DNA of 64,000 nucleotides from CBDFNC01 sp965249895 (GTDB lineage Bacteria; Pseudomonadota; Gammaproteobacteria; Enterobacterales; CBDFNC01), in contig CBDFNC010000004.1 of assembly GCA_965249895.1 (NCBI GenBank), positions 62,001 through 126,000 of the forward strand, in the 5' to 3' direction. Under the pieces are notes generated by a model that made no database searches, had not been told where the DNA came from, and saw nothing but the letters and a program-made list of their open reading frames with translations. Positions 1-8,479 of the stretch are shown piece after piece; position 1 is the stretch's first letter; the number at the start of each line of letters is the position of its first letter. A program made the translations under genes and the position numbers.

Positions 1-1
1 T

Positions 2-439
2 AAAAACCAACTCACAGCGGCTGTATACTTACGTGATTTTGGCATGGCATTTATACCCAAACGGATCTTGCAACAAAGCCAGGATCTGAAAAAGGAAGAT
101 GAAGCTATTTTTTATGACCATACTCGAGTTGCAGGAGAGTTTTTGCAACATATTCCAGGTTGGGATGACGCGGCAACAATCATAACTCAACATCACGAAC
201 ACTTAGATGGATCTGGTAACCCTTCTAAACTCAAGGGAGATGAAATTCATTTGGGAGCAATGATCCTTGCTGTAGTTGATGCTTACCAGGATGTGGTACA
301 CCAACATAGCGCGACAAGTTTTCGTAAAACCCTGCTACGGGCAGTCACTGAAGTTAATAGTAATGCGGGGAGTTACTTCTCTCCAGTAGTTGTTGATGCG
401 TTTAATATGGTAATAAGGCACCATTATGTTTCACATTAA
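2..439 (+). CDS. HD-GYP domain protein, C-terminal part (5' end outside window)
   Basis: The frame is open from base 2, so the gene begins before the window and the first ATG at 44 is not its start. The visible 145 residues are the core of an HD-GYP domain, the cyclic-di-GMP phosphodiesterase fold. A segment reading HHEHLDGSGNP matches the family HHExxDGxGYP motif, followed by GDEIHLGAMILAVVDAY. Two key positions are altered: the usual LHD metal-binding site reads LRD (His to Arg), and the GYP signature reads GNP. The protein may therefore be a non-catalytic receptor. It faces the opposite way to the signalling genes on its right and is separated from them by an intron remnant. The family call is firm; activity is doubtful. 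Confidence 0.8.
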   Translation, partial: KNQLTAAVYLRDFGMAFIPKRILQQSQDLKKEDEAIFYDHTRVAGEFLQHIPGWDDAATIITQHHEHLDGSGNPSKLKGDEIHLGAMILAVVDAYQDVVHQHSATSFRKTLLRAVTEVNSNAGSYFSPVVVDAFNMVIRHHYVSH

Positions 440-465
440 TAGAACTAAAGACACAAGGCACGCTT

Positions 466-478
466 ATTAGGGGGTCTG
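466..478. repeat. Tn3-like terminal sequence next to intron remnant
   Basis: The bases ttattagggggtctg lie directly outside the 3' end of the intron remnant. The same sequence flanks the 3' end of the full-length intron near 22897-22910 (tagaccccctatta on the plus strand). At the second site it appears to be the outer tip of a Tn3-family terminal repeat. Both intron copies therefore sit in the same kind of target. Confidence 0.5.
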
Positions 479-785
479 GTCGAGTAGAACGGCCAGATTA
501 CTCTGACCGAACCCTCTCAGAACCGGACGTGCGGAACTACCGCATCCGGCTCCCAAGTAAACAGACGTCCTCACATCATTTTCAGTAAATGTTAGAGCAT
601 TGATTTTGTCCTAAAGTCTCTCATCCTTGGAAACTGGTATAATCTCAGTATCTTAGTAAACCTATCCCATGTCATTCGTTTCTTACCTCCTCTGCGGTTA
701 AACCATGCAAGGAGGATGTGCTTGCAGCGCTCAATGAAACTTCCTACCCGCTTCTTGTTATAGGATATGTGGTGATAGTTCACCC
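479..785 (-). mobile_element. Group II intron remnant (3' part only)
   Basis: Read on the minus strand this matches the last ~310 bases of the complete intron at 20975-22896 almost base for base. It includes the end of the intron-encoded protein, domain V (gagccggatgcgg...ccggttc) and domain VI ending ctcgac. Homology stops sharply at 785, where the coding sequence of a response regulator begins. The 5' four-fifths of the intron is missing. Likely origins are a 5'-truncated retrohoming event or recombination with the full copy plus deletion. Confidence 0.85.
592..785 (-). pseudogene. C-terminal fragment of intron-encoded reverse transcriptase/maturase
   Basis: About 64 codons match the last 64 residues of the protein encoded in the full intron at 22.6-22.8 kb, with a visible difference in RVGSF versus RVESF. 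This is the DNA-binding/endonuclease-proximal tail and cannot function alone. The apparent start codon lies in the junction sequence rather than in intron sequence. Confidence 0.85.
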
Positions 786-895
786 TCATCAACCGTGATA
801 GCTTCTGAGATATTTATCTTAAAATCATTTTTTTTAAGTGCTCTAACGATCAATTCTCGATCGACATTATCATCATCGACGATCAAAACGTTCAA
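786..895 (-). pseudogene. Response regulator receiver domain, N-terminal fragment
   Basis: A TTG start at 895 is preceded by GGAGG five bases upstream (minus strand). The frame gives LNVLIVDDDNVDRELIVRAL, the beta1-alpha1 part of a CheY-like receiver with its acidic pair. It runs about 36 codons until it hits the intron remnant at 785, so the phosphorylated Asp and the rest of the domain are lost. It lies 28 bases downstream of the intact response regulator and probably formed one operon with it and the histidine kinase. Confidence 0.75.
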
Positions 896-923
896 ATAAC
901 CTCCGCTGTCAAGAGACGTTTAC

Positions 924-1349
924 TCAAGCTATATTTTCAGAGAAATGGACAATTTTCCAATAACCATCAAGCAGTTTAACTATGCTCTCAAAACCCAATC
1001 CCGTTTCACTTTTTACAAAATAACCCGCTATATGTTGGTTGTAACTGGCAGTAATATCCTGATCGGCTTGTGACGAGGTCAGAACAAATACGATACTGCT
1101 CTTTAACGAGTCATACTCCCTGATGGATGTTAAAAACTCTAATCCATTCATTCGTGGCATATTTAAATCCAACAAGATGACATAAGGCTGTTGCACTTCG
1201 CCACGCTGAAGAAGGTCGAACGCCTCTTTTCCATCTTTCGCACGAATAATGGTATTAACAATTCGCTGTTTGTTAAAACCCCGTTCAATTGCCATCGCGT
1301 CAACATCATCATCTTCGACTAGTAGTATCGTCACTTCTGAACTTTTCAA
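924..1349 (-). CDS. Single-domain response regulator (Rcp1/CheY-like)
   Basis: The 141-residue protein is a receiver domain with no output domain. It shows the acidic pair in LLVEDDDVDAMAI, the phospho-acceptor Asp in VILLDLNMPRMNG, the switch Thr in FVLTSS and the conserved Lys in GYFVKSE. The start appears to be TTG at 1349, four bases after the kinase stop codon, indicating translational coupling; a GTG six codons inside is possible. It belongs to the group of stand-alone regulators encoded directly after PAS-rich histidine kinases and should be the phosphotransfer partner of the kinase now split across 1353-14339. The gene is intact, but its cognate kinase is not. Confidence 0.88.
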   Translation of the reverse strand: MKSSEVTILLVEDDDVDAMAIERGFNKQRIVNTIIRAKDGKEAFDLLQRGEVQQPYVILLDLNMPRMNGLEFLTSIREYDSLKSSIVFVLTSSQADQDITASYNQHIAGYFVKSETGLGFESIVKLLDGYWKIVHFSENIA

Positions 1350-1352
1350 TTT

Positions 1353-1449
1353 TTATACCTCGCTCATAGAGGGTGAACTCTGCTCTACTACGCCAGCCAC
1401 CTCGATATTGGCAGATATTGGCCAGTGGATCAGTATAGCTGTGCCGAGC
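1353..1449 (-). pseudogene. Histidine kinase fragment 4 (C-terminal tail)
   Basis: This encodes the last ~30 residues of the split kinase, beginning LGTAILIHWP and ending SMSEV before a TAA at 1353-1355. Bases 1441-1449 (gtgccgagc) are one copy of the 9-bp target duplication made by the IS50-like element; the other copy is 3199-3207. Removing the element restores the reading SDGKLGTAILIHWP across the junction. Confidence 0.9.
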
Positions 1450-1545
1450 CTGTCTCTTGTGCATAAGTCATCAACCAAAAAAATTGAACTTTTTGCGGCT
1501 TCGTCGATCAGATCTCCAGAATCTGAACGGTAGGAATAAGCAAAG

Positions 1546-3159
1546 ATGTTACAGGCACTGCATAATGCAACAACATGGGCTGGCAATTTATTCGGCAAGG
1601 CGGCATTGGGAGATAAGCGCCTAACTAAGCGGTTGGTGAAAATTGCCGAAGGACTAGCCCGCCATACAGGTCAGTCGCTTGCTGCATCATGTGAAGGCGA
1701 TGCCATCGCCGTGGAAGGGGCTTACCGCTTTATGCGTAACACAAAAGTACAACCAGCAGCAGTTAGAGTTGCAGGCTTTAAGGCAACCGTGAAAGACATT
1801 ATTGACAGCGATATAGAAGAGATCTTAGCGCTTGAAGATACCACCTCTGCGAGCTTTCGACACCAAGTTGCAGCACAGCTCGGTAAGCTGGGCAAGGTCA
1901 CCGATAAAGCGCGGGGATGGTGGGTTCATTCGGTTCTCTTACTGAATGCGCATACCATGCAAACGTTGGGGCTGGCGCAGAATGGCAAAAACGGTGAAAA
2001 ATCGACCAGAGTGATCTTTGTCTGAACGCAGTATCCCCCTGTGTCAGGAGTTGTCGCCTCTAATTTTCAGTTAGAGGTAGTGATATACAAAGTCATTTAA
2101 AATACAAGCAGTGGAAAAAGCGCTTAATCGCTGCAGAGTCCAGCTTAAAAGAAGTGGCTGAGTCTTTAGGCGTCGGTTATTCAACATTAGGTAAGTGGAT
2201 TGTACAGTCCAGAGAGCAGTATGCCTCCGAGCGCTGTAGTGAGTTGTTTGCGGAGCAGAGCACAGAGTGATCTTTGCTGTGACAGAGAAGCCGATATTTA
2301 CGACTATCTGGCATATAAGTTAAGTCACGGTGAGCGCTTTGTGGTGCGGGCTAAACACCTCAGAGCGGTTGAGGAAGCGAATGCCTAACTGTGCAGCCAC
2401 CTTCAAGCTCAGCCTGAGTTAGGGGGGTATCAGGTTCAGATCCCGCAAAAAGGGATGAAAGGCAAAAACGGTAAAGCGAAAAATCGACCTTACCGCACAG
2501 CCAAATTATCACTAAAAAGCGTTTCAGAGATTGTGTTCAAGCGAAAAGAAAAAGAGGTGCGGCTGAACGCAGTATTGGCGGAAGAGGTTTCGCCGCCTTC
2601 TGGCGTAGAGGGATTGCGCTGGCTCTTGCTCACGACAGAGCCTGTCGATACGTTTGAAGATACCGCGCTTAAAGTGATACGCATATACGCAGCGCGTTGG
2701 CGAATAGAAGATTTTCATAAGGCCTGGAAAACAGGCTGCAAAGCGGAAGAGCAACGGATGGTTACGCCTGAAAACTTAGAACGTATGTTATCAATCCTGG
2801 CTTTTGTTGCGGTGCGGCTGATGCAGTTGAGGGAGAGCTTTACGTTACCGTATCTGTTAAAAAACGAGGGGTTAGTGGATGAAGCGGAGCAAGTTGCCAG
2901 CATGCCCTGTGACAAGGTGATGACGGAAGATGAATGGCGGCTGCTCGCCTTTTTGCAAGGTGAAGAGGTCAAACTGGAAAGTCCACCGACACTGCAATGG
3001 GCCTACCTGGCGCTGGCTAAGATGGGAGGGTTCACAGATACCAAGGGTACAGGCGTAGCGGGCTGGGATACGCTTTGGAAGGGATGGGCCAAGCTACAGG
3101 AGCGCGTGGCGGGTATGCAAGCGGCGCGAGAGATGCAGGAGAAGGGGCTTCTACAATAA
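1546..3159 (+). pseudogene. Tn5/IS50-like transposase, interrupted
   Basis: Three segments (1546-1980, ~2266-2388 and 2455-3159) align in order with the Tn5 transposase. The first carries the first catalytic Asp in ALEDTTSASFRHQVA and the family segment DKARGWWVHSVLL. The second carries the second Asp in CDREADIYDYLAYKL. The third carries the YREK-region equivalent RWRIEDFHKAWKTGC with the catalytic Glu. The segment linking the first two is replaced by foreign sequence, and a TAA at 2386-2388 breaks the second from the third. No intact transposase can be made. Confidence 0.9.
2021..2262 (+). pseudogene. IS3-type OrfA fragment lodged in the IS50-like transposase
   Basis: Frame 2082-2270 reads KYKQWKKRLIAAESSL then LKEVAESLGVGYSTLGKWI, a helix-turn-helix typical of IS3-family OrfA proteins and unlike anything in Tn5 transposase. 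The block is flanked by a 14-bp direct repeat, cagagtgatctttg, at 2007-2020 and 2263-2276. The left copy continues into tctgaacgcagtat, a string also found at about 2560 in the transposase, so the left border looks rearranged. The result is a foreign piece inside a transposase gene. Confidence 0.6.
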
Positions 3160-3198
3160 GTAAAATAAACATCACAAAAAGATGTGATCAAGAGACAG

Positions 3199-3793
3199 GT
3201 GCCGAGCTTACCATCAGATTTAACTTCCAGCTCTCCGCAATAATGGCGAACAATGCGTTTCACCATTGCCAGCCCCATACCGCTGCCTTCAACATCATCT
3301 CTAGGCTTTAAGGTTTGGAACATTTCCATCACTTTGTGCTGCATATTTACCGGTATACCCGGACCATCGTCTTGCACAGTAATAACGTTATAATCATCTG
3401 TGAAGTGGTGGCTAACGATAATGTTCCCCCGGGGTTTATCATGATGTTTGATGGCATTTGAGAGCAAATTACGAATGGTAATTTCAAGTGGGACGCGAGG
3501 TATATTCAAGGTAATATCCGGCGCTGTGCAATTAAACTCGGAAGCCGCATTCTGTAAGTTAAACTGCTCTTCTGCCATGAGCCCCAGATTAACAGACTCA
3601 TCTTTGTAGTCATAACGCGCGACTTTAGAATATTCGAGTAAGTCCTCAAGTAGCTGTATCATTCGTTGAGAGCGACCCATTAGCAGTGACAAATGTTTTT
3701 GGGAAGACTCAGGTAATACATCGGCGCAATCTTCCGCTATCCAACTGGCAAGTTGCTGAATCGTATTTAATGGCGACCTTAAGTCATGAGAAG
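3199..3793 (-). pseudogene. Histidine kinase fragment 3 (H-box, dimerisation and ATPase domains)
   Basis: The fragment starts right at the phospho-acceptor histidine: SHDLRSPLNTIQQL, where the Ser codon comes from the target duplication shared with fragment 2. It continues through the dimerisation helix to the N-box (TIRNLLSNAIKHH), the G1 box (VQDDGPGIP) and the G2 box (GSGMGLAMVKRI). All catalytic motifs are present and look intact. It ends at the 9-bp duplication of the IS50-like element. The other border (3789-3793, agaag) is one copy of the 5-bp duplication of the Tn7-like element. Confidence 0.93.
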
Positions 3794-4007
3794 TGTTACG
3801 TCTTTCCGTAGTTAAGGTTTCTCACCTCAAATAATCCCAAGATCATTTAGACGATTCTTATCTCTTATCCCTCGCCCAATCCGGGATAAACACAGTACCC
3901 TGCTGTTTATTTTTTGCTCTTTCATCCTCAAAAGCAAACAGGCCGCTACTCCGTCTACTAAAATATTTTCTGCAACAAAAACAATTAGCTAGACAAGGAG
4001 AGCGGCC

Positions 4008-4535
4008 ATGAGTTCTATTCTGGCAGGTATCTGCACCCTTTATCAACATATTTACCACTTAAAAACAGTGCCTGACGATTATCGCCCTAACATCTGTCCC
4101 CACTGCAGTCGAGCCGGGCTTTGGTTCCATGGCTGCTATGAGCGTAAAGCGGATCGCGCTCCGGCTAAGCTGCGCCTGGAAGAGCCTATTCTTATTCCTC
4201 GCTTTTTCTGCCGTCATTGTGGGAAGACTTGCTCTTGCTTACCAGAAGCTATCCCTCCCCGCCGCTGGTATTTGTGGTCTGTCCAACAGGCTGTATTGAT
4301 GCTGTTGTTCGCGGGCGATAGCGCCAATACCGATTCTCCTTGTCATGTCACTATCCGCCGTTGGCACACCTCTTTACGCGAGCAATTTATCCTCCACTCC
4401 AACGCCTTACGTAGCCGCTTTGCCGATCTTGGACGTGCCATTGATTTCGATGATTTTTGGCCGCTGTGCCTCAATAAAATGCCTTTCTCGTCCATCATGA
4501 TATTCCTCCATCAAAGCGGCCTGCCTATCCCGTGA
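4008..4535 (+). CDS. Zinc-ribbon protein of the Tn7-like element
   Basis: The 175-residue protein has two Cys pairs in its first half, CPHCSRAGLWFHGC and CRHCGKTCSC, which should form a zinc ribbon. A basic segment rich in Arg follows (RRWYLWSVQQAV, TIRRWHTSL). It is the first gene of the element; ATG at 4008 follows agagcggcc. Similar small zinc-ribbon proteins (I believe the DUF6431 family) are encoded next to DDE transposase/ATPase pairs in marine bacteria, and a DNA- or target-binding role is a reasonable guess. Whether the C-terminus is complete is uncertain, since an open frame also continues nearby in another phase (4532-4620). Confidence 0.65.
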   Translation: MSSILAGICTLYQHIYHLKTVPDDYRPNICPHCSRAGLWFHGCYERKADRAPAKLRLEEPILIPRFFCRHCGKTCSCLPEAIPPRRWYLWSVQQAVLMLLFAGDSANTDSPCHVTIRRWHTSLREQFILHSNALRSRFADLGRAIDFDDFWPLCLNKMPFSSIMIFLHQSGLPIP

Positions 4536-4667
4536 TGACACCGAAATATCAAGCACGAAACACGGGTATTTACTGCTCTGCGAGGCACCCACACAGTTTG
4601 TTCGTGTCGCTAAATCCGGTTGTGGTCTGTACTCCAAAGTGGCATGCCAGCAAAGGAGAAAGCGCAG

Positions 4668-6104
4668 ATGCATCCGATGACGTTATTCCGATTATCCGTG
4701 ATCGGCCCCTTGATAAGTCAGAGTGGCCAGGTACACGGAGAACTCAGCCAGCAGCTCAGACAACTGGCAGAGCAAGCCTATGCGATTCCAGGTAGTCACC
4801 GCTGTTATTTGAGCGTAAAAACCATTGAATCCTGGTATTACGCTTATCTGCGTGGCGGTGCTGATGCACTTGCACCTAAGCGTCGTGTCGACTGCGGCCA
4901 GTCGAAGATCCGCCCCGAGTTACAAGCCGCCATTTTGCAGGCTAAGCGTGATAATCCAAAGCGCTCTTTAAATGTGCTCTGCGCCTTGATGGAGGCCCAG
5001 GGGCTGGCGGCTAAAGGGGAGCTTAAACGCGCCAGTCTTCACCGCTTGCTGCAAGTTCATAATCTGTCCCGCCCCGTGGGTTGTGCCAGTGAAGCGCAGG
5101 AATATCGTAGTTTCGTTGCAGAGCGAGCCGGCGATATCTGGTATTCAGATGCGATGCATGGTCCGCAGGTTCCGATCAAGGGGCGGCTGCGCAAGGCTTA
5201 CCTGATCTCCTTTATGGATGATGCTTCCCGGCTGATCTGCCACAGTGCATTTTGCCCCGGTGAAACCGGCCTGGACGTAGAGAGCGTACTGAAGCAAGCG
5301 CTATTGAAACGCAATTTACCACGCAAATTAGTGATTGATAACGGCGCGGCCTATCGCGCCGGGAGCTTGCAAGGTATTTGTGCCCGTTTGGGGATCCAAT
5401 TGATTTATTGCCGACCATATCGACCCGAGGGCAAAGGGAAGCTTGAAAGATGGCACCGCACATTGCGCGCGCAATTTATCAGTGAACTGACGTCGGCGCA
5501 TTTATGTTCACTGGATAACCTGAACGCCTGCCTCTGGGCCTGGATTGAGCAATGTTACCACAGGGGCGAACATCAAGGGCTTGAAGGGCTAACCCCGCTG
5601 GCGCGTTGGCAACAAGATCTGACGACGATGCGCTCGCTGGGGCCCTTTGCCGCCAGTCTGAACACGCTGTTTTATCATCGCTATACCCGCAAAGTTCGTC
5701 GTGATGGCACCGTCTCTCTCTGGGGAAAACGTTTTGAAGTAGCTTATGAACTGGCGGGGCGCAAGATCAGTTTGGTTGTTGAGCCTCATGAGCAACGGGT
5801 CGTGGCGGTAGAATCAGCCCAAGGAGAACCCCTTGGTCAAGCCACGCCGCTGGATCAAGTCGCCAATTGTCATCGCCGACGCCAGGGTGAAACAACAAAC
5901 CAAACAGCATCGGTAGTGAAGGCAAATAGCCAACATAAGCCTAACGTCATAGAGCTGGCCTGTGAGCGCTATGGTGAGCAGCTTAAGTTGCCCATTGAGC
6001 AGGATGACCAGGAGAGTAAACTTATGTATTTACAACACTTTGGTTTAACCCATGCACCGCTAGGCAAGCAAGTTAAAGCGCTGTGGAACAGCGATTCTTG
6101 GTGA
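4668..6104 (+). CDS. DDE transposase of the Tn7-like element (TniA/TnsB-like), altered C-terminus
   Basis: The ATG at 4668 has an AAGGAG ribosome site 10 bases upstream, better than the upstream in-frame ATG at 4620. An N-terminal helix-turn-helix region (KTIESWYYAYLRGGADAL) precedes an integrase core. Catalytic residues are Asp in IWYSDAMHG, Asp in LVIDNGAAY and Glu in PEGKGKLERWHRTL. A Mu-type beta-barrel region follows (YTRKVRRDGTVSLWGKRF). The last ~27 residues are really the start of the ATPase gene, read in the same frame because no stop codon separates them, and the present stop lies inside the insertion sequence that begins at 6089. The natural C-terminus is thus unknown. Confidence 0.85.
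   Translation: MHPMTLFRLSVIGPLISQSGQVHGELSQQLRQLAEQAYAIPGSHRCYLSVKTIESWYYAYLRGGADALAPKRRVDCGQSKIRPELQAAILQAKRDNPKRSLNVLCALMEAQGLAAKGELKRASLHRLLQVHNLSRPVGCASEAQEYRSFVAERAGDIWYSDAMHGPQVPIKGRLRKAYLISFMDDASRLICHSAFCPGETGLDVESVLKQALLKRNLPRKLVIDNGAAYRAGSLQGICARLGIQLIYCRPYRPEGKGKLERWHRTLRAQFISELTSAHLCSLDNLNACLWAWIEQCYHRGEHQGLEGLTPLARWQQDLTTMRSLGPFAASLNTLFYHRYTRKVRRDGTVSLWGKRFEVAYELAGRKISLVVEPHEQRVVAVESAQGEPLGQATPLDQVANCHRRRQGETTNQTASVVKANSQHKPNVIELACERYGEQLKLPIEQDDQESKLMYLQHFGLTHAPLGKQVKALWNSDSW
6024..6088 (+). pseudogene. ATPase gene of the Tn7-like element, 5' fragment
   Basis: An ATG at 6024 preceded by aggagagtaaactt begins MYLQHFGLTHAPLGKQVKALWN, a typical opening of ExeA/TniB-like transposition ATPases (xYxxxFGLxxxPF). 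It is cut after codon 22 by the insertion at 6089. The reading resumes at 7792-7801 after the 9-bp duplication gctgtggaa. Excising the insertion gives an in-frame join with the fragment at 7792-8479. This piece is also in frame with the upstream transposase, with no stop between them. Confidence 0.8.
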
Positions 6105-7791
6105 GAACTGGCTCAGTAAGGTAAAAGGGGTTTTATGGTTGTTTTTTCTCCAAACCTGCTCAAGCTCGCTGCTCTACCTGATTTCACACTCAAATTGCAG
6201 GCAGGGATCAAGCTACACAGTTAAGTGCATTTTCCTCTAATTCGTATTTTCAGCTTCTTTTAACTGCCGTCACCTCGTCATCATCGCCATTGAGAAGTAG
6301 GTCCATCAAATGCTCCCAATCGTCTACAACGAGCATGCGGATCGTTGACCTAAAGTTTTCCCACAGGTGGGCCTTAGAGCCATAGGAAACTCGGCAAGCC
6401 TGATACACTCCGTCAGTGAGCTCAAAAATCTGATGAAAATAAAAGGCTAATAGGGTGAGAAGATACATGTTATAGCTCAGGTTTTGCTCACCATGGCCAT
6501 AGTTGTGCTCAATGTGGTATCCCTGATTTTTCAGTGTGTTAAAGCACTCGTTTTCAATTTTCCACCGGCATCGACCTGCTCGGGTCATCTGCTGTACATT
6601 GGCTTCAGTGATCTCGATATCCGTTACCCAGCTATTGGTATAAGAAATTTTTCCTTTCTTATTTTTTAGCTGATATTTGAACCAGTTAACCTCCAACGCA
6701 CCTTTCCCACCATGGAGGGGGACTGCATTTTGCCAGGTATAAATATGCGTGCGACCTTGGTTATCCATGTGCTGTGTTGTTGGTAGCTGCTTATAAGCTT
6801 GGAGCCACTCTTCCAGATACTTATGATCACCTGGCTTAGCGACAAACAGACAATGCATGCCATTGGCCATCACGGTTTCCATAAAGGGCTGGTGAGACAT
6901 TAACCCGTCTCCACAGATAAGAAACTTCTGTCGAGGGTGAGCGGCCCTCAATTTATCAATAAACCGTTTGGCAGCATTGATCTCGCAGTCTTGCTTCTTA
7001 CTCCCATCGCCATTTTGTATTGCTTCTGGCATCACAGGCAGCACCTGTTTTTTATCAGGGTGCATAATGGCCCCCTGTAAAACCCCATGGCTATGGGTTA
7101 CCTCACCGTTTCTCTGTTTTTTGTGGAGACATTGCTCGCAGTGAACTGTCTTGGAGCGATGGTACTCAGTACCATCAATGGCGCACATAAGTACCCCTGG
7201 TAAGATGGCGTAGTCTTCCAGGTGTTTATGACGACGAAGACGACCGAAAAGTGTTTTGAAAATGCCAGCCATCTCCAGTGAGGGAATGTTATCCAGCACA
7301 TCACGTAACTGGCTATCCCCAGGGATATTCTCAACATTGAAAATCGTTTGTAAGTTATTGCGCTGGTATTTTTGCTCCAGTCGTTTCTGAAAATGAAGCA
7401 GAGATGGATCCTGAAAATACATGCAGGCGAAGGCGCTCATCAATATGTCATGCTGGCTATAGGTACATTTACTCTGCTGCCTGCCATCGGGAATGGTGAG
7501 AAATTGCTCGGATAGCGCTTTCCTGAGGGCGCTAAAGCTTAAGTGCTTTTTACTTTTAGTCAGTGAGGCCAATAAGTTATCTTAAAAAACGTCTAACGTG
7601 CACGCATTATACCCAAGCATTTGTTTTTCTTTGTGATCTAGTGGCGTCAGTTGTTGTGAGAGATCCGCCATTGTGGGGCTGGTTTTTGTGATCTTTTTGC
7701 CACTGTAGAGCAAATTAGCGCGAAAAGTCTTTTTTTAGATGCTTTGAACCCCTTGCTACACAAGGGGATTGGTCAACGCCCAGAATTGCTG
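6089..7791 (-). mobile_element. IS4-like/unclassified insertion sequence, 1703 bp
   Basis: Imperfect terminal inverted repeats read CAGCGATTCTTGG (left) and CAGCAATTCTGGG (right, minus strand). The 9-bp target duplication gctgtggaa is at 6080-6088 and 7792-7800. The element carries one intact transposase gene on the minus strand and sits inside codon 22 of the ATPase gene of the surrounding transposon, so it arrived later. Confidence 0.9.
6250..7572 (-). CDS. DDE transposase of the nested insertion sequence
   Basis: The 440-residue protein has an N-terminal domain (LSEQFLTIPDGRQQSKCTYS), a first catalytic Asp in LMCAIDGTEYHRS followed by a Cys pair (CEQCLHKK), a second Asp in FLICGDGLMSHQPF and a Glu in RCRWKIENECFNTLKNQGY, the pattern of IS4-superfamily enzymes. 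The frame is complete and no key residue is missing. I do not recognise the exact subgroup (ISNCY-type or IS4-related). It is encoded opposite to the host transposon genes. Confidence 0.85.
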   Translation of the reverse strand: MASLTKSKKHLSFSALRKALSEQFLTIPDGRQQSKCTYSQHDILMSAFACMYFQDPSLLHFQKRLEQKYQRNNLQTIFNVENIPGDSQLRDVLDNIPSLEMAGIFKTLFGRLRRHKHLEDYAILPGVLMCAIDGTEYHRSKTVHCEQCLHKKQRNGEVTHSHGVLQGAIMHPDKKQVLPVMPEAIQNGDGSKKQDCEINAAKRFIDKLRAAHPRQKFLICGDGLMSHQPFMETVMANGMHCLFVAKPGDHKYLEEWLQAYKQLPTTQHMDNQGRTHIYTWQNAVPLHGGKGALEVNWFKYQLKNKKGKISYTNSWVTDIEITEANVQQMTRAGRCRWKIENECFNTLKNQGYHIEHNYGHGEQNLSYNMYLLTLLAFYFHQIFELTDGVYQACRVSYGSKAHLWENFRSTIRMLVVDDWEHLMDLLLNGDDDEVTAVKRS

Positions 7792-8479
7792 GCTGTGGAA
7801 CGATGGCCAGATTAGCCAATTAGAAGAGCGATTTAGCTGGCTGTTGGAGAGTCCCGGCGTGGGCTTGCTGACTGGCGAGGCGGGCGCAGGAAAAACGGCG
7901 GCTTTACGCCAGCTCTGCCAACCTCTAAATCCCCATTGTTATCAGGTGAGCTACCTGGCTGAAACCGATTTTGGACGAGTGGATCTTTATCGTAGTCTGG
8001 CACTGGCCTTAGGACTGGAGCCCGCATATCGGCGGGCGCATATCGGCGGGCGCATATCGGCGGGCGCAACTGTGGCGAGATATCAAAGCCAGGGTAATAG
8101 AGCTGGTAGATGGATGTCAGCAACTACCCGTCTGGATTTAATGACCGTATGGCTGGTAGGACACCCGGTTTTAGCGCAAACCTTGAGCCGGGCACCTTAT
8201 GCCGCATTAAACAGCCGAATTCAGGTGCGGCAAAAATTCGAACCAATCATGGAGAGAGAACGCTTTAGCGGCCTGATAAAACACGCTTTTATGGACGCCG
8301 GTTGCCAGCAGACACTGATGTCAGACAGCGGTCTTGAAATGCTGCGTCAGGCGAGTCAGGGCAATATGAGACGTGCAGGTCTGGTGTTAAATCAGGTGAT
8401 GCACATAGCGATGACCAAAGGGCAAAATCACCTGCCAGACGATCTATTACAACAAGCTATAGAGGAGTGTCGAAGATGA
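7792..8479 (+). pseudogene. ATPase gene of the Tn7-like element (TniB/TnsC/ExeA-like), 3' fragment, internally scrambled
   Basis: After the target duplication the frame gives the Walker A motif GLLTGEAGAGKTAALRQL and later the sensor-like WLVGHPVLAQTLS, so this is an AAA ATPase that would deliver target information to the DDE enzyme. Two lesions lie between these motifs. A 14-bp unit is present three times at 8023-8064; one copy gives the expected EPAYRRAQLWRDIKARVI, three shift the frame by +1. A deletion then removes the segment that should hold Walker B (after LPVWI, before DLMTVWL) and by chance restores the frame. The frame stays open but the protein would lack Walker B. Confidence 0.85.
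8023..8064. repeat. 14-bp perfect tandem triplication in the ATPase gene
   Basis: Three perfect copies of cgcatatcggcggg follow each other without spacer. One copy fits the protein family; the extra 28 bp break the reading frame. The unit looks like replication slippage in a GC-rich stretch. Confidence 0.95.

Larger units (their letters stand above)
1450..3198 (+). mobile_element. IS50/Tn5-like insertion sequence (IS4 family), 1749 bp
   Basis: The ends are CTGTCTCTTGTGCATAAG on the left and, read inward on the minus strand, CTGTCTCTTGATCACATC on the right. The right end closely resembles the known inside end of IS50. A perfect 9-bp target duplication gtgccgagc (1441-1449 and 3199-3207) flanks the element, as expected for IS50. 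It interrupts the last part of the histidine kinase. The transposase inside is broken by an inserted or rearranged block at about 2021-2262. Confidence 0.93.

Noticed and set aside
1031..1050. tatatgttggttgtaactgg resembling an E. coli Ter site
   Set aside because: It is inside the conserved receiver coding sequence and lacks the Ter spacing; chance similarity.
1249..1533. Plus-strand open frame across the response regulator and IS50-like end
   Set aside because: It crosses a transposon border and is antisense to a clear receiver domain.
8023..8064. Short repeat array as a possible CRISPR
   Set aside because: Units are contiguous with no spacers; it is a tandem duplication in a coding sequence.
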